DNA of 64,000 bases from Serratia sp. PL17 (lineage in GTDB: Bacteria; Pseudomonadota; Gammaproteobacteria; Enterobacterales; Enterobacteriaceae): assembly GCF_017832355.1 (NCBI RefSeq), contig NZ_JAFIBY010000012.1, positions 1 to 64,000 on the forward strand, read 5' to 3'. The stretch's first letter is position 1; each line of letters starts with the position of its first letter. Of this stretch, positions 8,283 to 15,757 are shown in pieces. The position numbers and the translations under genes were made by a program. The notes under the pieces were generated by a model. It did no database searches and was not told the origin of the DNA. It saw nothing but the letters and a program-made list of their open reading frames with translations.

Positions 8283-9242
8283 TCATGGCCGTGAAAGGCA
8301 GCGCCGGAATAACTTACCACGCGCTGCAAATCCGAAGACGATTGTCGTCGTCATCAGAAGGTAGGCGACTATCCCACCAGGTGAAAGAGTCGGAACCGCT
8401 GCGAGGATCAACCCATCATTCCCGCCGGGTATGAGCGCGATGCCGATACCCATCAATGTGCCGCCGACGACAGATCGCAGAATGCCATTGGCTGTCGGCA
8501 GTTGGAGACGCAGATTGCCTTGGCGAAAGGAGGCGGTTAGGGCGCCTGCGATCGAAGAGATCACCGCAGTGAGCGCGACCTCGCCGGCCGGGGACATTCT
8601 GAGAGGAAGGGCGCGTTGAATCACGTCTGCGAAGGTCCAGGCCGGCGAGAGTGCATATAGAAGTCCGCCAGTGATACCGAGTCCAATCATCGAAGCGCCG
8701 AACGACCAACCCGGCTTTGTTCGCAGAACGCTCTTCGTGGAAACGAAAACGAGTGCCAGCACGAGCACAACTAGGAAGGCTAGGAGAGTAACGAGGCCTG
8801 TTGCGCTCGGTTTGGAGATTAAGCTTGGCCATGTTGAATCGTAGCCGAACCTGCCATGGTCGGCAGCCAAGATACCAATCGTTAATCCCAAGGGTAGAGC
8901 TAGAAGTCGCATCTCCCCATCCCCAAGCCGCGCCAGCGATCCGAGCAGGCATGTGTCATTAATGAGTGCGCCGAGGCCGAAGGCGATGGCGCCGATGAGC
9001 AGGAGGAAATTGATGCTGGTCGAGGGTGCGAGTGTTGCGCCCAGTGTTCCCGTCCAGACTATCGGGACCGCAACCAGGCCTGCCGCTGCCGACGCTGCGA
9101 GAAATCCGACGAACATTTTCGGCGGCTGTCTTCTGTGTAACTCATGAGCGGCCACCACTAAACAGGTTCCGCCTTGGTTCGCCGCATATCCGAACCCGAA
9201 GGCAAGTACGCATAGAAGAAGTTCGAGCGCAAACGATCCCAT
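8283..9242 (-). CDS. YeeE/YedE-family sulfur-compound transporter
   Basis: 319 residues with about nine hydrophobic segments. Family features are visible: GYAANQGGTCLVVAAHEL with a pore-type Cys near residue 28, LINDTCLLGSLARLGDGEM with a second Cys near 115, and VGGTLMGIGIALIPGGNDG near 260, where the usual third Cys of GGCN is replaced by Asn. Characterised relatives (TsuA) import thiosulfate. Import of reduced sulfur would support thiol-based repair by the neighbouring Msr/OsmC proteins; this is inference. It lies downstream of the second marR gene and is probably co-transcribed with it. Confidence 0.8.
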   Translation of the reverse strand: MGSFALELLLCVLAFGFGYAANQGGTCLVVAAHELHRRQPPKMFVGFLAASAAAGLVAVPIVWTGTLGATLAPSTSINFLLLIGAIAFGLGALINDTCLLGSLARLGDGEMRLLALPLGLTIGILAADHGRFGYDSTWPSLISKPSATGLVTLLAFLVVLVLALVFVSTKSVLRTKPGWSFGASMIGLGITGGLLYALSPAWTFADVIQRALPLRMSPAGEVALTAVISSIAGALTASFRQGNLRLQLPTANGILRSVVGGTLMGIGIALIPGGNDGLILAAVPTLSPGGIVAYLLMTTTIVFGFAARGKLFRRCLSRP

Positions 9243-9268
9243 TATTTCAAGCCTGCCTGATCATATCG

Positions 9269-9802
9269 TCAGCCTTCTGATGCGACGTTCCAGCGTGGCG
9301 AGCGCCCCGGCTTAGCTTTACCACGGGAAGGCGCGATCCTGCTGTAGCCGCACAGATGGCAAAGGCTGACCGAGCCATCTTTGTCGAAGCCGTTTGCCAC
9401 AAGGAGCCGCTCCGACAGCATGCCTAGAATGTCGAGGTCATTGGGCGACAGGGGCGAAATACATTCGGAGATCACCTGCTCCCGTGCCTTGAGCAAGGCG
9501 TCCGTTATCTTCTTCCCCGAATTGGTGAGGTGAATGAAGCGCGCCCGCCTGTCGGTGATTTGTCTTCGTCGTTCCACCAACTGTTCGCGCTCGAGCCTAT
9601 CGATCAATCGCACCGTCCCGGCATGAGAAAGCCCGATCGAGGTAGCCAAAACGCTGATCGGCAGTCCGGGCTCCATGCTGAGTAACACCATCACGGCGGT
9701 CCCCGGGCCGCTTGGTGAAAACGAGGCCGAGACACTGGCGATGCTGTCTGCAACGGCCAACGCGAGTGCACCTAAATGGTACTTGGCGACCTCAGGCTCC
9801 AT
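9269..9802 (-). CDS. MarR-family regulator (second copy) with CxxC tail
   Basis: 177 residues from the ATG at 9802 (MEPEVAKYHLGALAL); the frame is open upstream to 9868, but that would place the operator-like palindrome (9813-9831) inside the gene. Core: LPISVLATSIGLSHAGTVRLIDRL and the wing RRRQITDRRARFIHLT. A CHLCGYSRI motif near the C-terminus parallels the cysteine cluster of the MarR at 6047. Divergent from the LysR gene at 10059 and followed by the YeeE-type transporter. Confidence 0.85.
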   Translation of the reverse strand: MEPEVAKYHLGALALAVADSIASVSASFSPSGPGTAVMVLLSMEPGLPISVLATSIGLSHAGTVRLIDRLEREQLVERRRQITDRRARFIHLTNSGKKITDALLKAREQVISECISPLSPNDLDILGMLSERLLVANGFDKDGSVSLCHLCGYSRIAPSRGKAKPGRSPRWNVASEG

Positions 9803-9812
9803 ACCGCAAGAA

Positions 9813-9831
9813 TATATGCTTCGCGCATAGA
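9813..9831. promoter_or_regulatory. MarR-type operator-like site before marR at 9802
   Basis: TATATGC-N5-GCATAGA, one mismatch from a perfect 7-5-7 palindrome, eleven bases before the chosen marR start. Supports autoregulation and shared control with 2677, 6596 and 7660. Confidence 0.55.
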
Positions 9832-10058
9832 CTTCAAGCGTGTGAAAATGTATGACCGCCGCATGCATCTATGACAGATTCGGACATGGTCATGCTCATT
9901 GAGGGGCTCAGCTCGGATTCCACATCTGAGATCAACGGACGTGCTCGTTCCCCAGGCGCTAGCGGGGGTGGGCTCGATGAAAGTGGACGTGCATGGGTGC
10001 CGCTCACCGGGCGCAGGCGGTTCGCCGATGAGACCGCCGGTATGATCGGACGGGTCTC

Positions 10059-10955
10059 ATGCCCGACCTGACTCTTGATCTCCGATACCTGAAGTACGCC
10101 GTTCAGGTCGCCGAGGCCGGCAGCTTCCGCCGAGCGGCGGAGCGCCTATCGATATCGCAATCCACCGTCAGCCGACGTGTGCAGCTGTTTGAGCGCCAAC
10201 TTGGCTTTTCTCTCTTCAAGCGTACGCGAGCGGGGGCAGGGCTGACTCCAGAAGGTGAGCGCTTCCTTCAACAAGCGGTGGTGGGAGCGCGCTACCTTCG
10301 TAACGCCGCAACGGAGATCCGCTCCGCGCGGAAACTCAAGACCGGGCTCGTGAGGTTTGGAATGCTTGAAGCGTTCCCGGCGTGCCCGATCATCAACATT
10401 CTCTCGGCATTCAGAAATAGACATCCGACGATCGAGGTAAAGCTTGAGGAAGGCACTTCAGAAGAAAACACTTTGGGGGTGAAGCGCGGATTACTGGACG
10501 CAGCAATCAGCCTGAGTGCGAGCAAGAGCCCTCAGTTCCAAGTTCGACGTCTCTGCGAACCAGATCTGTTCGTGGCATTGTCCCCGCTTCACGAGTTGGC
10601 AGCACGGCCACAGCTGTCGTGGGAGGACGTTTGTGACGAAGTCTTCCTCGTTCGCTCGGATGGCGCTGGGCGTGAGCTCGCTGGCATACTCCGGCGCATG
10701 GTGGGCGCCGGAGACGGAGCGGTTCAACTCTCGATCCAACAAGTCAGCCGAGAAACCCTGCTGACGATGGTCGAACAGGGCTTCGGCTTGACCATCACCA
10801 GCGTGATCTACCGGCCGGATATCGCGTTGATCCCGCTCCCATCGGCGCGGGCGCCGACGGCCGCTATAATTTCTTCCAGTGACAACGACAACCCGACTCT
10901 GCCGCTGCTGCTGAAGTGTTTCGACACCCCCTCTAGAGCGGGGACCACGGATTAA
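10059..10955 (+). CDS. LysR-family regulator next to the trb cluster
   Basis: 298 residues. N-terminal winged helix-turn-helix LRYLKYAVQVAEAGSFRRAAERLSISQSTVSRRVQLFERQLG, then an effector domain beginning LVRFGMLEAFPACPIINIL. LysR genes of this kind commonly sit at the end of trb operons beside a DUF2274 gene in Tn4371-type and rhizobial integrative elements, which is the arrangement here: it converges with and overlaps the DUF2274 gene by four bases. Target genes unknown. Confidence 0.85.
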   Translation: MPDLTLDLRYLKYAVQVAEAGSFRRAAERLSISQSTVSRRVQLFERQLGFSLFKRTRAGAGLTPEGERFLQQAVVGARYLRNAATEIRSARKLKTGLVRFGMLEAFPACPIINILSAFRNRHPTIEVKLEEGTSEENTLGVKRGLLDAAISLSASKSPQFQVRRLCEPDLFVALSPLHELAARPQLSWEDVCDEVFLVRSDGAGRELAGILRRMVGAGDGAVQLSIQQVSRETLLTMVEQGFGLTITSVIYRPDIALIPLPSARAPTAAIISSSDNDNPTLPLLLKCFDTPSRAGTTD

Positions 10956-11191
10956 TCGGCGCTCCCCGGCGTCAACGTTCGCCTGGCTTTGGCGAAGCCA
11001 CGGTCTGTCGCGATGAACCGTTGTAACATCGGGACGATTAACCGAGCTGGGTCAACAGCGGACTGACCTTGCTCTCGGCCCAATAGGTGGGCGTAGTCAA
11101 CAAGGTCCTGGTGGAGAGCTGCAGGTAGCTCGACCTGTACCTTAAGCGGCTTGTCGTCCGCGATGGGGCCTAGCTTAAGCTTCGACATCAT
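10952..11191 (-). CDS. DUF2274 protein, last gene of the trb operon
   Basis: 79 residues (MMSKLKLGPIADDKPLKVQV). Small soluble protein typical of the position after trbI in integrative and conjugative elements of proteobacteria; function unknown. Its start overlaps the trbI stop (ATGA), indicating coupling. Two adjacent Met codons (11191, 11188) are possible starts. Confidence 0.8.
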   Translation of the reverse strand: MMSKLKLGPIADDKPLKVQVELPAALHQDLVDYAHLLGREQGQSAVDPARLIVPMLQRFIATDRGFAKARRTLTPGSAD

Positions 11192-12411
11192 CACCCTCCA
11201 TATGGCTCCAGTACCAAGTCTCGCGTCACGAGAACGCGCACGGGAAATCCGGGCCGAATAGTGATCGTGGGCGCGACGTTGAGCTGACGCCTCACAATCT
11301 GCTGCCCTGCGTCGTTGATGGTGTCCTGCCCACCGTTCCGGATCGCCTGAACGAGCTGATCGTCGTTGTCGACCGCGAGTTCGGCGCCGACGCTCAGCAG
11401 TGTCGACAATCCCGCAGCCTTGGCCAGATCCCACCAATGGTAATCGACGCCATCCTGCAGCCCGGCGAACCCTTCAGCGTCAGCACCAGGCTGGCGCTCG
11501 AGAACGATCGAGCGCCCGTTCGGGAAGACGAGCCGAGTCCAGACGAGCAGGACTCGGCTCTGGCCGAACTGCACGTTGTTGTCGTACTGCCCGACCACAC
11601 GAGTGCCTTGCGGCACAAGCAAGATACGGCCGGTTGGGCTGTCGTAGATGTTTTCGGTGACCTGCGCGGTGATCTGGCCGGGTAGATCGGATCGGATGCC
11701 GGTGATCAGCGCCGCGGATATCACTGCTCCCGCCTGAAGGACGTTCGGCGATACTGGCGCAGCGACGCGATCGGGCGCAACCGTCCTGCGATCGGCCGCG
11801 GCGTTCAGAAACGCGTTCTGCCGGTCCTGCGCCGAGGGCGTGGCGGGCGGCGGAGCGAGGCCAATGCTCGCCAAATCCGGCACCGGCGCGAGCGCTGGGG
11901 CAGCTCCCGCAGCAGCGGGTGTGCCCCGGCTTTCCGATCCGGAGAAGAGACGGCTGGTGCGCGCGGTCTCGATTTCCTGAAGGCGGCGCTGCTCTTCCGG
12001 GCTGATGCCGGGATTGGGCGTGGCCGTCCCGGGTGTGGGCACCGGCTGTCCGCGATCCTGGGTACTAAGGATCGGCCGGCCGAGGTCACCGGGAAGAGGG
12101 GGACCGAGCTGTGGCACGCCACTGTAATCTCGCGGCAGGCCGGCCAGTCCGTCAGCGGTCGAGCGGTTCTCGGTCGAATAGAGTTCGTCGTTCGGCCGAC
12201 CGGCGTCGCGGGTCTGAAGCGCGTAGATCAGCGCACCTCCGAGCCCGACGCTGGCGACAAGACCGAGGCCGGCGAGAACCTTCCGCGACAACCGGGTGAC
12301 GCGGGGCGGTTCGGCCCGCAGCCGCATCGGCGCAGGCCCGACCGGCTCGCCGGTCAGGGGCTGCGCATCGTCGTCCGGCACTTCCTCAATCCGGGGCGGG
12401 TTCTCGCTCAC
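11191..12411 (-). CDS. trbI: Conjugal transfer protein TrbI (VirB10-like)
   Basis: 406 residues. Spans both membranes in the core complex of the type IV secretion channel. N-terminal cytoplasmic tail, one transmembrane segment (about 45-65, VLAGLGLVASVGLGGALIYA), a proline-rich periplasmic linker, and a C-terminal VirB10 barrel domain (LPGQITAQVTENIYDSPTGR, VPQGTRVVGQYD, VDYHWWDLAKAAGLSTLLSV). Appears full length. Without the rest of the operon it cannot form a channel by itself. Confidence 0.93.
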   Translation of the reverse strand: MSENPPRIEEVPDDDAQPLTGEPVGPAPMRLRAEPPRVTRLSRKVLAGLGLVASVGLGGALIYALQTRDAGRPNDELYSTENRSTADGLAGLPRDYSGVPQLGPPLPGDLGRPILSTQDRGQPVPTPGTATPNPGISPEEQRRLQEIETARTSRLFSGSESRGTPAAAGAAPALAPVPDLASIGLAPPPATPSAQDRQNAFLNAAADRRTVAPDRVAAPVSPNVLQAGAVISAALITGIRSDLPGQITAQVTENIYDSPTGRILLVPQGTRVVGQYDNNVQFGQSRVLLVWTRLVFPNGRSIVLERQPGADAEGFAGLQDGVDYHWWDLAKAAGLSTLLSVGAELAVDNDDQLVQAIRNGGQDTINDAGQQIVRRQLNVAPTITIRPGFPVRVLVTRDLVLEPYGG

Positions 12412-13457
12412 GAGGTCGGCCTCCCGTCTGTGCGGACGATCCTGACGCGCTTCTGCTCGCGGCCGGAGCCGAAGCGAAGTTCGGCAGCCGCGAACAGACG
12501 ATCAACGATCATGTGGTGGCCGCGAACGCGATAGTTCACGAGCTCAGAGGTGTTGCCCTCGGGGCCGACGACGAAGAGTGGCGGCATCTCGCCCTGACCG
12601 ATGCCGCGCGGAAACTCGATAAAGACCTGGCGTCCGTCGTCGAAGGCGCGCAGCGGCCGCCACGGCGCACGGTCGCCCTCGATCGCATAGCGGAAGTTGA
12701 CGTTCGCGAGATCGACGCCGCTCGCCACCGGCTGGGCCGCCTGCGCCTCGGCGTTCTGACGGCGCAGCGCAATGAGCTGGTCTTGCGGATACTGCCATGA
12801 GACCGACGCCATATAGGTGCGCTCTGTCGAGCGCCGCTCCATGTGATAGGTGCGCATGTTGGTGTTGATGACGAGGTTTGTCATCAGGTCGGCGCGGGTG
12901 GGCTTTACTAGGATGTGGATCTGGCGCGTTGCCCCCGATCCGCTCTCGGTGTCGCCGATGATCCAGCGCACTGTGTCGCCGGCGGCCACCGGGCCTGCGC
13001 CGACAAGCTGCTCCCCGGGTTGGAGCGCGATGTCGGTGATCTGCCCGACGGCGGTATAGACTTGATAAAGCGCCCCTTGAGTCCACGGGTAGACCTGCAT
13101 CGAGTTAATGAAGCCGTCGCGCACCGGCTGGACTCGTGCCGCCTCGTTTGCCTGGTTGACGCGAGCGGTCGGATTAGAAGGCTCCGGGGCACGCCGCGTC
13201 TCCTCCACACGCTGCAATTGGCCAGGCAGCGGCAGCGGCCGGGGCAGCTCGACCACGGTGACCGGCGCGGGTGGATCGACGGTCTGCACCGCCGGAGCCG
13301 CATTGTCGTAGGAAATCTCCGGCGGCGGATTGGTGGTCGCGCAGCCCGCGAGCGCGGTCGCCGCTAGCAGAACGACCGGGAATGCGGCTCTACGGAGAGC
13401 CGGGAGTACGTGTGTGTGTGAAGCCGGGTTTCCGGCTTTACGGAAATACGGCTTCAT
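12408..13457 (-). CDS. trbG: Conjugal transfer protein TrbG (VirB9-like)
   Basis: 349 residues. Outer-membrane-associated component of the conjugation core complex that partners TrbI. A lipoprotein-like signal with LAGC near residue 38 and a VirB9 domain (YPWTQGALYQVYTAVGQITDIALQPGEQL; IEFPRG; FVVGPEGNTSELVNYRVRGHHMIVDRLF) are visible. The start overlaps the 3' end of trbF and the stop overlaps trbI by four bases, showing a tight operon. Confidence 0.93.
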   Translation of the reverse strand: MKPYFRKAGNPASHTHVLPALRRAAFPVVLLAATALAGCATTNPPPEISYDNAAPAVQTVDPPAPVTVVELPRPLPLPGQLQRVEETRRAPEPSNPTARVNQANEAARVQPVRDGFINSMQVYPWTQGALYQVYTAVGQITDIALQPGEQLVGAGPVAAGDTVRWIIGDTESGSGATRQIHILVKPTRADLMTNLVINTNMRTYHMERRSTERTYMASVSWQYPQDQLIALRRQNAEAQAAQPVASGVDLANVNFRYAIEGDRAPWRPLRAFDDGRQVFIEFPRGIGQGEMPPLFVVGPEGNTSELVNYRVRGHHMIVDRLFAAAELRFGSGREQKRVRIVRTDGRPTS

Positions 13458-13774
13458 TGCCCAAGCTCCCGTGACCAGTTGATGGCGTTGACGTAGATGC
13501 CGAGCGGGTTCGCCCTGAGCCGGTCGGCGTTTCGGGGGATCTGCACGACGATCGTCAGGATCGCGGTCCAGCGCGTGGTCTCGGCGAGCTGGCCATTTTC
13601 GTATCGGCGCTCGACCCAGGCGACGCGGAAGCTGTCCGGGGACGCGCGGATGACGCTGGAGACGTCGACAGCGACCTGCTGCCGGCCGACCCGTGTAAAG
13701 GGGTCGTTGGAGCGGGCGTAGTCATTGAGCGCCATGGCGCCGCGGTCAGTCGTGAAGTCGTAGGCGCGCAGCCA
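13454..13774 (-). pseudogene. trbF: TrbF fragment (3' part), truncated
   Basis: The frame encodes WLRAYDFTTDRGAMALNDY, then DVSSVIRASPDSFRVAWVER and ends VYVNAINWSRELGQ-like, the C-terminal part of TrbF (VirB8-like inner-membrane protein). About 106 residues remain. It is cut at 13774-13775 by the end of a Tn3-family transposon, so the conjugation operon is broken here and its upstream genes are absent. Confidence 0.85.
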
Positions 13775-13795
13775 GGGGTCGTCTCAGAAAACGGA
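13775..13795. repeat. Tn3-family terminal inverted repeat fragment
   Basis: GGGGTCGTCTCAGAAAACGG followed by A, the outer part of a Tn21-subgroup 38-bp inverted repeat. The expected continuation of the repeat is missing; the IS5075/IS4321-like sequence starts instead. These IS are known to insert at a fixed place in Tn21-family inverted repeats. Confidence 0.75.
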
Positions 13796-14797
13796 ATCTA
13801 TGGTCACTCCCGTTTTTGCAACACCGATTTTGACGACAAGTTGGCTTGCTTGAATCTATCCGGCGTCTGAATGGGATTTTATTCCCGCGCCTTGATGAGT
13901 TCCGCGCCTGATGAACCTCCAGAAAATATACGGCTTCAATGAGCCTTTCCGTTTTACAGGTTCCTCAACAGGCCGGTGGGCCGTTAGTATCATCAATATC
14001 AGTATTCGCAAAACCAGATCAGTAATTCTTTAAACCGGTGTATTTCTGCCGTTATGCTACATAAGTTTGCTGTCGTGCCGTTAGGGCCCAGGCTATTCTG
14101 GCCAGCTTGTTTGCCAGAGCACAAGTGACGACAAAGTTGCTTTTCCGGCACAGTAAATCCCTGACCCAATCGGCCAATTTGCCAGACTGGTGTTCCAGTT
14201 TTTGTATGAATACCCTGGCACATTGAACCAACAAAGTTCGGATCTTTTTATTACCTCGCTTACTAATTCCCAGCAATGTCGTCCTACCTCCCGTGCTGTA
14301 CTGCCGAGGTACAAGCCCTGTTGCCGCCGCAAAGTCACGGCTGCTGGCGTACTGCTTCCCGTCGCCAATCTCAGTTGAAATAGTACTCGCTGTCAGTGTT
14401 CCGACGCAGGGAATGCTCAGCAAGCGCTGTCCAACCTCATCTTCGTCCAACTTTCGTTTCAACTGGGATTCCAAATCTTTAATCTGCTCAACAAGATAGT
14501 GATAATGCTGTTGTAATTTCAGCAATAACTGGCTGAGGTAAAGAGGCAAACTATTGTCCTCAAGAAGGGTACTCAGTCGGCTAATAACGGCAGCTCCTCG
14601 GGGAACGCTAATGCCAAATTCCAGCAGAAAAGCATGCATTTGATTGGTTGTTTTTACCTTATCCTGAACCAGGGATTCACGGACACGATGCAGAGCCCGC
14701 ATTGCCTGCTGAGATTCCGTTCTGGGCTGCACAAAACGCATAGACGGACGCGATGCAGCTTCACAAATAGCTTCGGCGTCGACAAAGTCGTTTTTAT
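13796..14797 (-). mobile_element. IS5075/IS4321-like element (IS1111 group), truncated by IS26
   Basis: About 1.0 kb of an element of about 1.33 kb. The 3' non-coding end lies next to the Tn3-family repeat fragment, and the transposase 5' end is removed by IS26 at 14798. The left boundary is inferred from the end of the recognisable repeat. Confidence 0.8.
14052..14797 (-). pseudogene. IS110-family transposase, 5'-truncated
   Basis: About 247 codons remain of roughly 340. Visible blocks: NDFVDAEAICEAASRPSMRF (C-terminal part of the DEDD domain), and the transposase_20 domain LLSIPCVGTLTASTISTEIG with FAAATGLVPRQYSTGGRTTL. The sequence matches what I know of IS5075/IS4321. Reading continues 24 codons into IS26, giving a hybrid frame with no native start, so it is inactive. 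Confidence 0.88.
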
Positions 14798-15617
14798 GGC
14801 ACTGTTGCAAATAGTCGGTGGTGATAAACTTATCATCCCCTTTTGCTGATGGAGCTGCACATGAACCCATTCAAAGGCCGGCATTTTCAGCGTGACATCA
14901 TTCTGTGGGCCGTACGCTGGTACTGCAAATACGGCATCAGTTACCGTGAGCTGCAGGAGATGCTGGCTGAACGCGGAGTGAATGTCGATCACTCCACGAT
15001 TTACCGCTGGGTTCAGCGTTATGCGCCTGAAATGGAAAAACGGCTGCGCTGGTACTGGCGTAACCCTTCCGATCTTTGCCCGTGGCACATGGATGAAACC
15101 TACGTGAAGGTCAATGGCCGCTGGGCGTATCTGTACCGGGCCGTCGACAGCCGGGGCCGCACTGTCGATTTTTATCTCTCCTCCCGTCGTAACAGCAAAG
15201 CTGCATACCGGTTTCTGGGTAAAATCCTCAACAACGTGAAGAAGTGGCAGATCCCGCGATTCATCAACACGGATAAAGCGCCCGCCTATGGTCGCGCGCT
15301 TGCTCTGCTCAAACGCGAAGGCCGGTGCCCGTCTGACGTTGAACACCGACAGATTAAGTACCGGAACAACGTGATTGAATGCGATCATGGCAAACTGAAA
15401 CGGATAATCGGCGCCACGCTGGGATTTAAATCCATGAAGACGGCTTACGCCACCATCAAAGGTATTGAGGTGATGCGTGCACTACGCAAAGGCCAGGGCT
15501 CAGCATTTTATTATGGTGATCCCCTGGGCGAAATGCGCCTGGTAAGCAGAGTTTTTGAAATGTAAGGCCTTTGAATAAGACAAAAGGCTGCCTCATCGCT
15601 AACTTTGCAACAGTGCC
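14798..15617 (+). mobile_element. IS26, complete, 820 bp
   Basis: Begins GGCACTGTTGCAAA and ends with its exact inverted complement; the length is 820 bp. The eight bases on each side (GTTTTTAT on the left, CTTAAAAA on the right) differ, so there is no target duplication: the element marks a fusion or deletion joint between the resistance-island-like DNA and the phage-plasmid. Confidence 0.97.
14861..15565 (+). CDS. tnpA: IS26 transposase (IS6 family, DDE)
   Basis: 234 residues beginning MNPFKGRHFQRDIILWAVRW. Helix-turn-helix (SYRELQEMLAERGVNVDHSTIYRWV) followed by the catalytic domain with HMDETYVKVNG, FINTDKAPAYG and NVIECDHGKLKR. Intact. It drives replicative and conservative cointegrate formation and adjacent deletions, which explains the missing target duplication. 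Confidence 0.96.
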   Translation: MNPFKGRHFQRDIILWAVRWYCKYGISYRELQEMLAERGVNVDHSTIYRWVQRYAPEMEKRLRWYWRNPSDLCPWHMDETYVKVNGRWAYLYRAVDSRGRTVDFYLSSRRNSKAAYRFLGKILNNVKKWQIPRFINTDKAPAYGRALALLKREGRCPSDVEHRQIKYRNNVIECDHGKLKRIIGATLGFKSMKTAYATIKGIEVMRALRKGQGSAFYYGDPLGEMRLVSRVFEM

Positions 15618-15728
15618 CTTAAAAATGGTTACGTGCGAAACTCCCACAGCGTCGCCAAGGTTCTGCTGAGTTAGGTTCAATTCTGTTCTTCGCGACCTAA
15701 CGCGATCACTGAGGTAGTTAATTTTCAT
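15618..15728 (-). pseudogene. XRE/Cro-CI-like repressor, cut by IS26
   Basis: The N-terminal 37 residues (MKINYLSDRVRSRRTELNLT...) with a lambda-repressor-type helix-turn-helix, TQQNLGDAVGVSHVTIFK. After VTIFK the frame enters IS26. The start at 15728 is the first Met matching family length. It is adjacent to the recombinase and likely encoded a prophage or plasmid-prophage repressor; everything after the first helices is lost from this window. Confidence 0.75.
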
Positions 15729-15757
15729 ACAGTTAATAAAAAGCAAGGCTGAGCGTC

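Noticed and set aside
9871..10071. Rightward frame before the LysR gene at 10059
   Set aside because: No ribosome binding site or motif; overlaps the LysR start.
14052..14870. Continuous 272-codon frame across the IS26 boundary
   Set aside because: The first 25 codons are IS26 antisense sequence; it is a chance fusion to the truncated IS110-family transposase.
13796..15617. Antibiotic-resistance genes expected near IS26 and a Tn21-type repeat
   Set aside because: No resistance gene frame is present anywhere in the window.
15456..15746. 96-codon frame taken as a complete small regulator
   Set aside because: Only the first 37 codons after 15728 are native; the rest is read through IS26.
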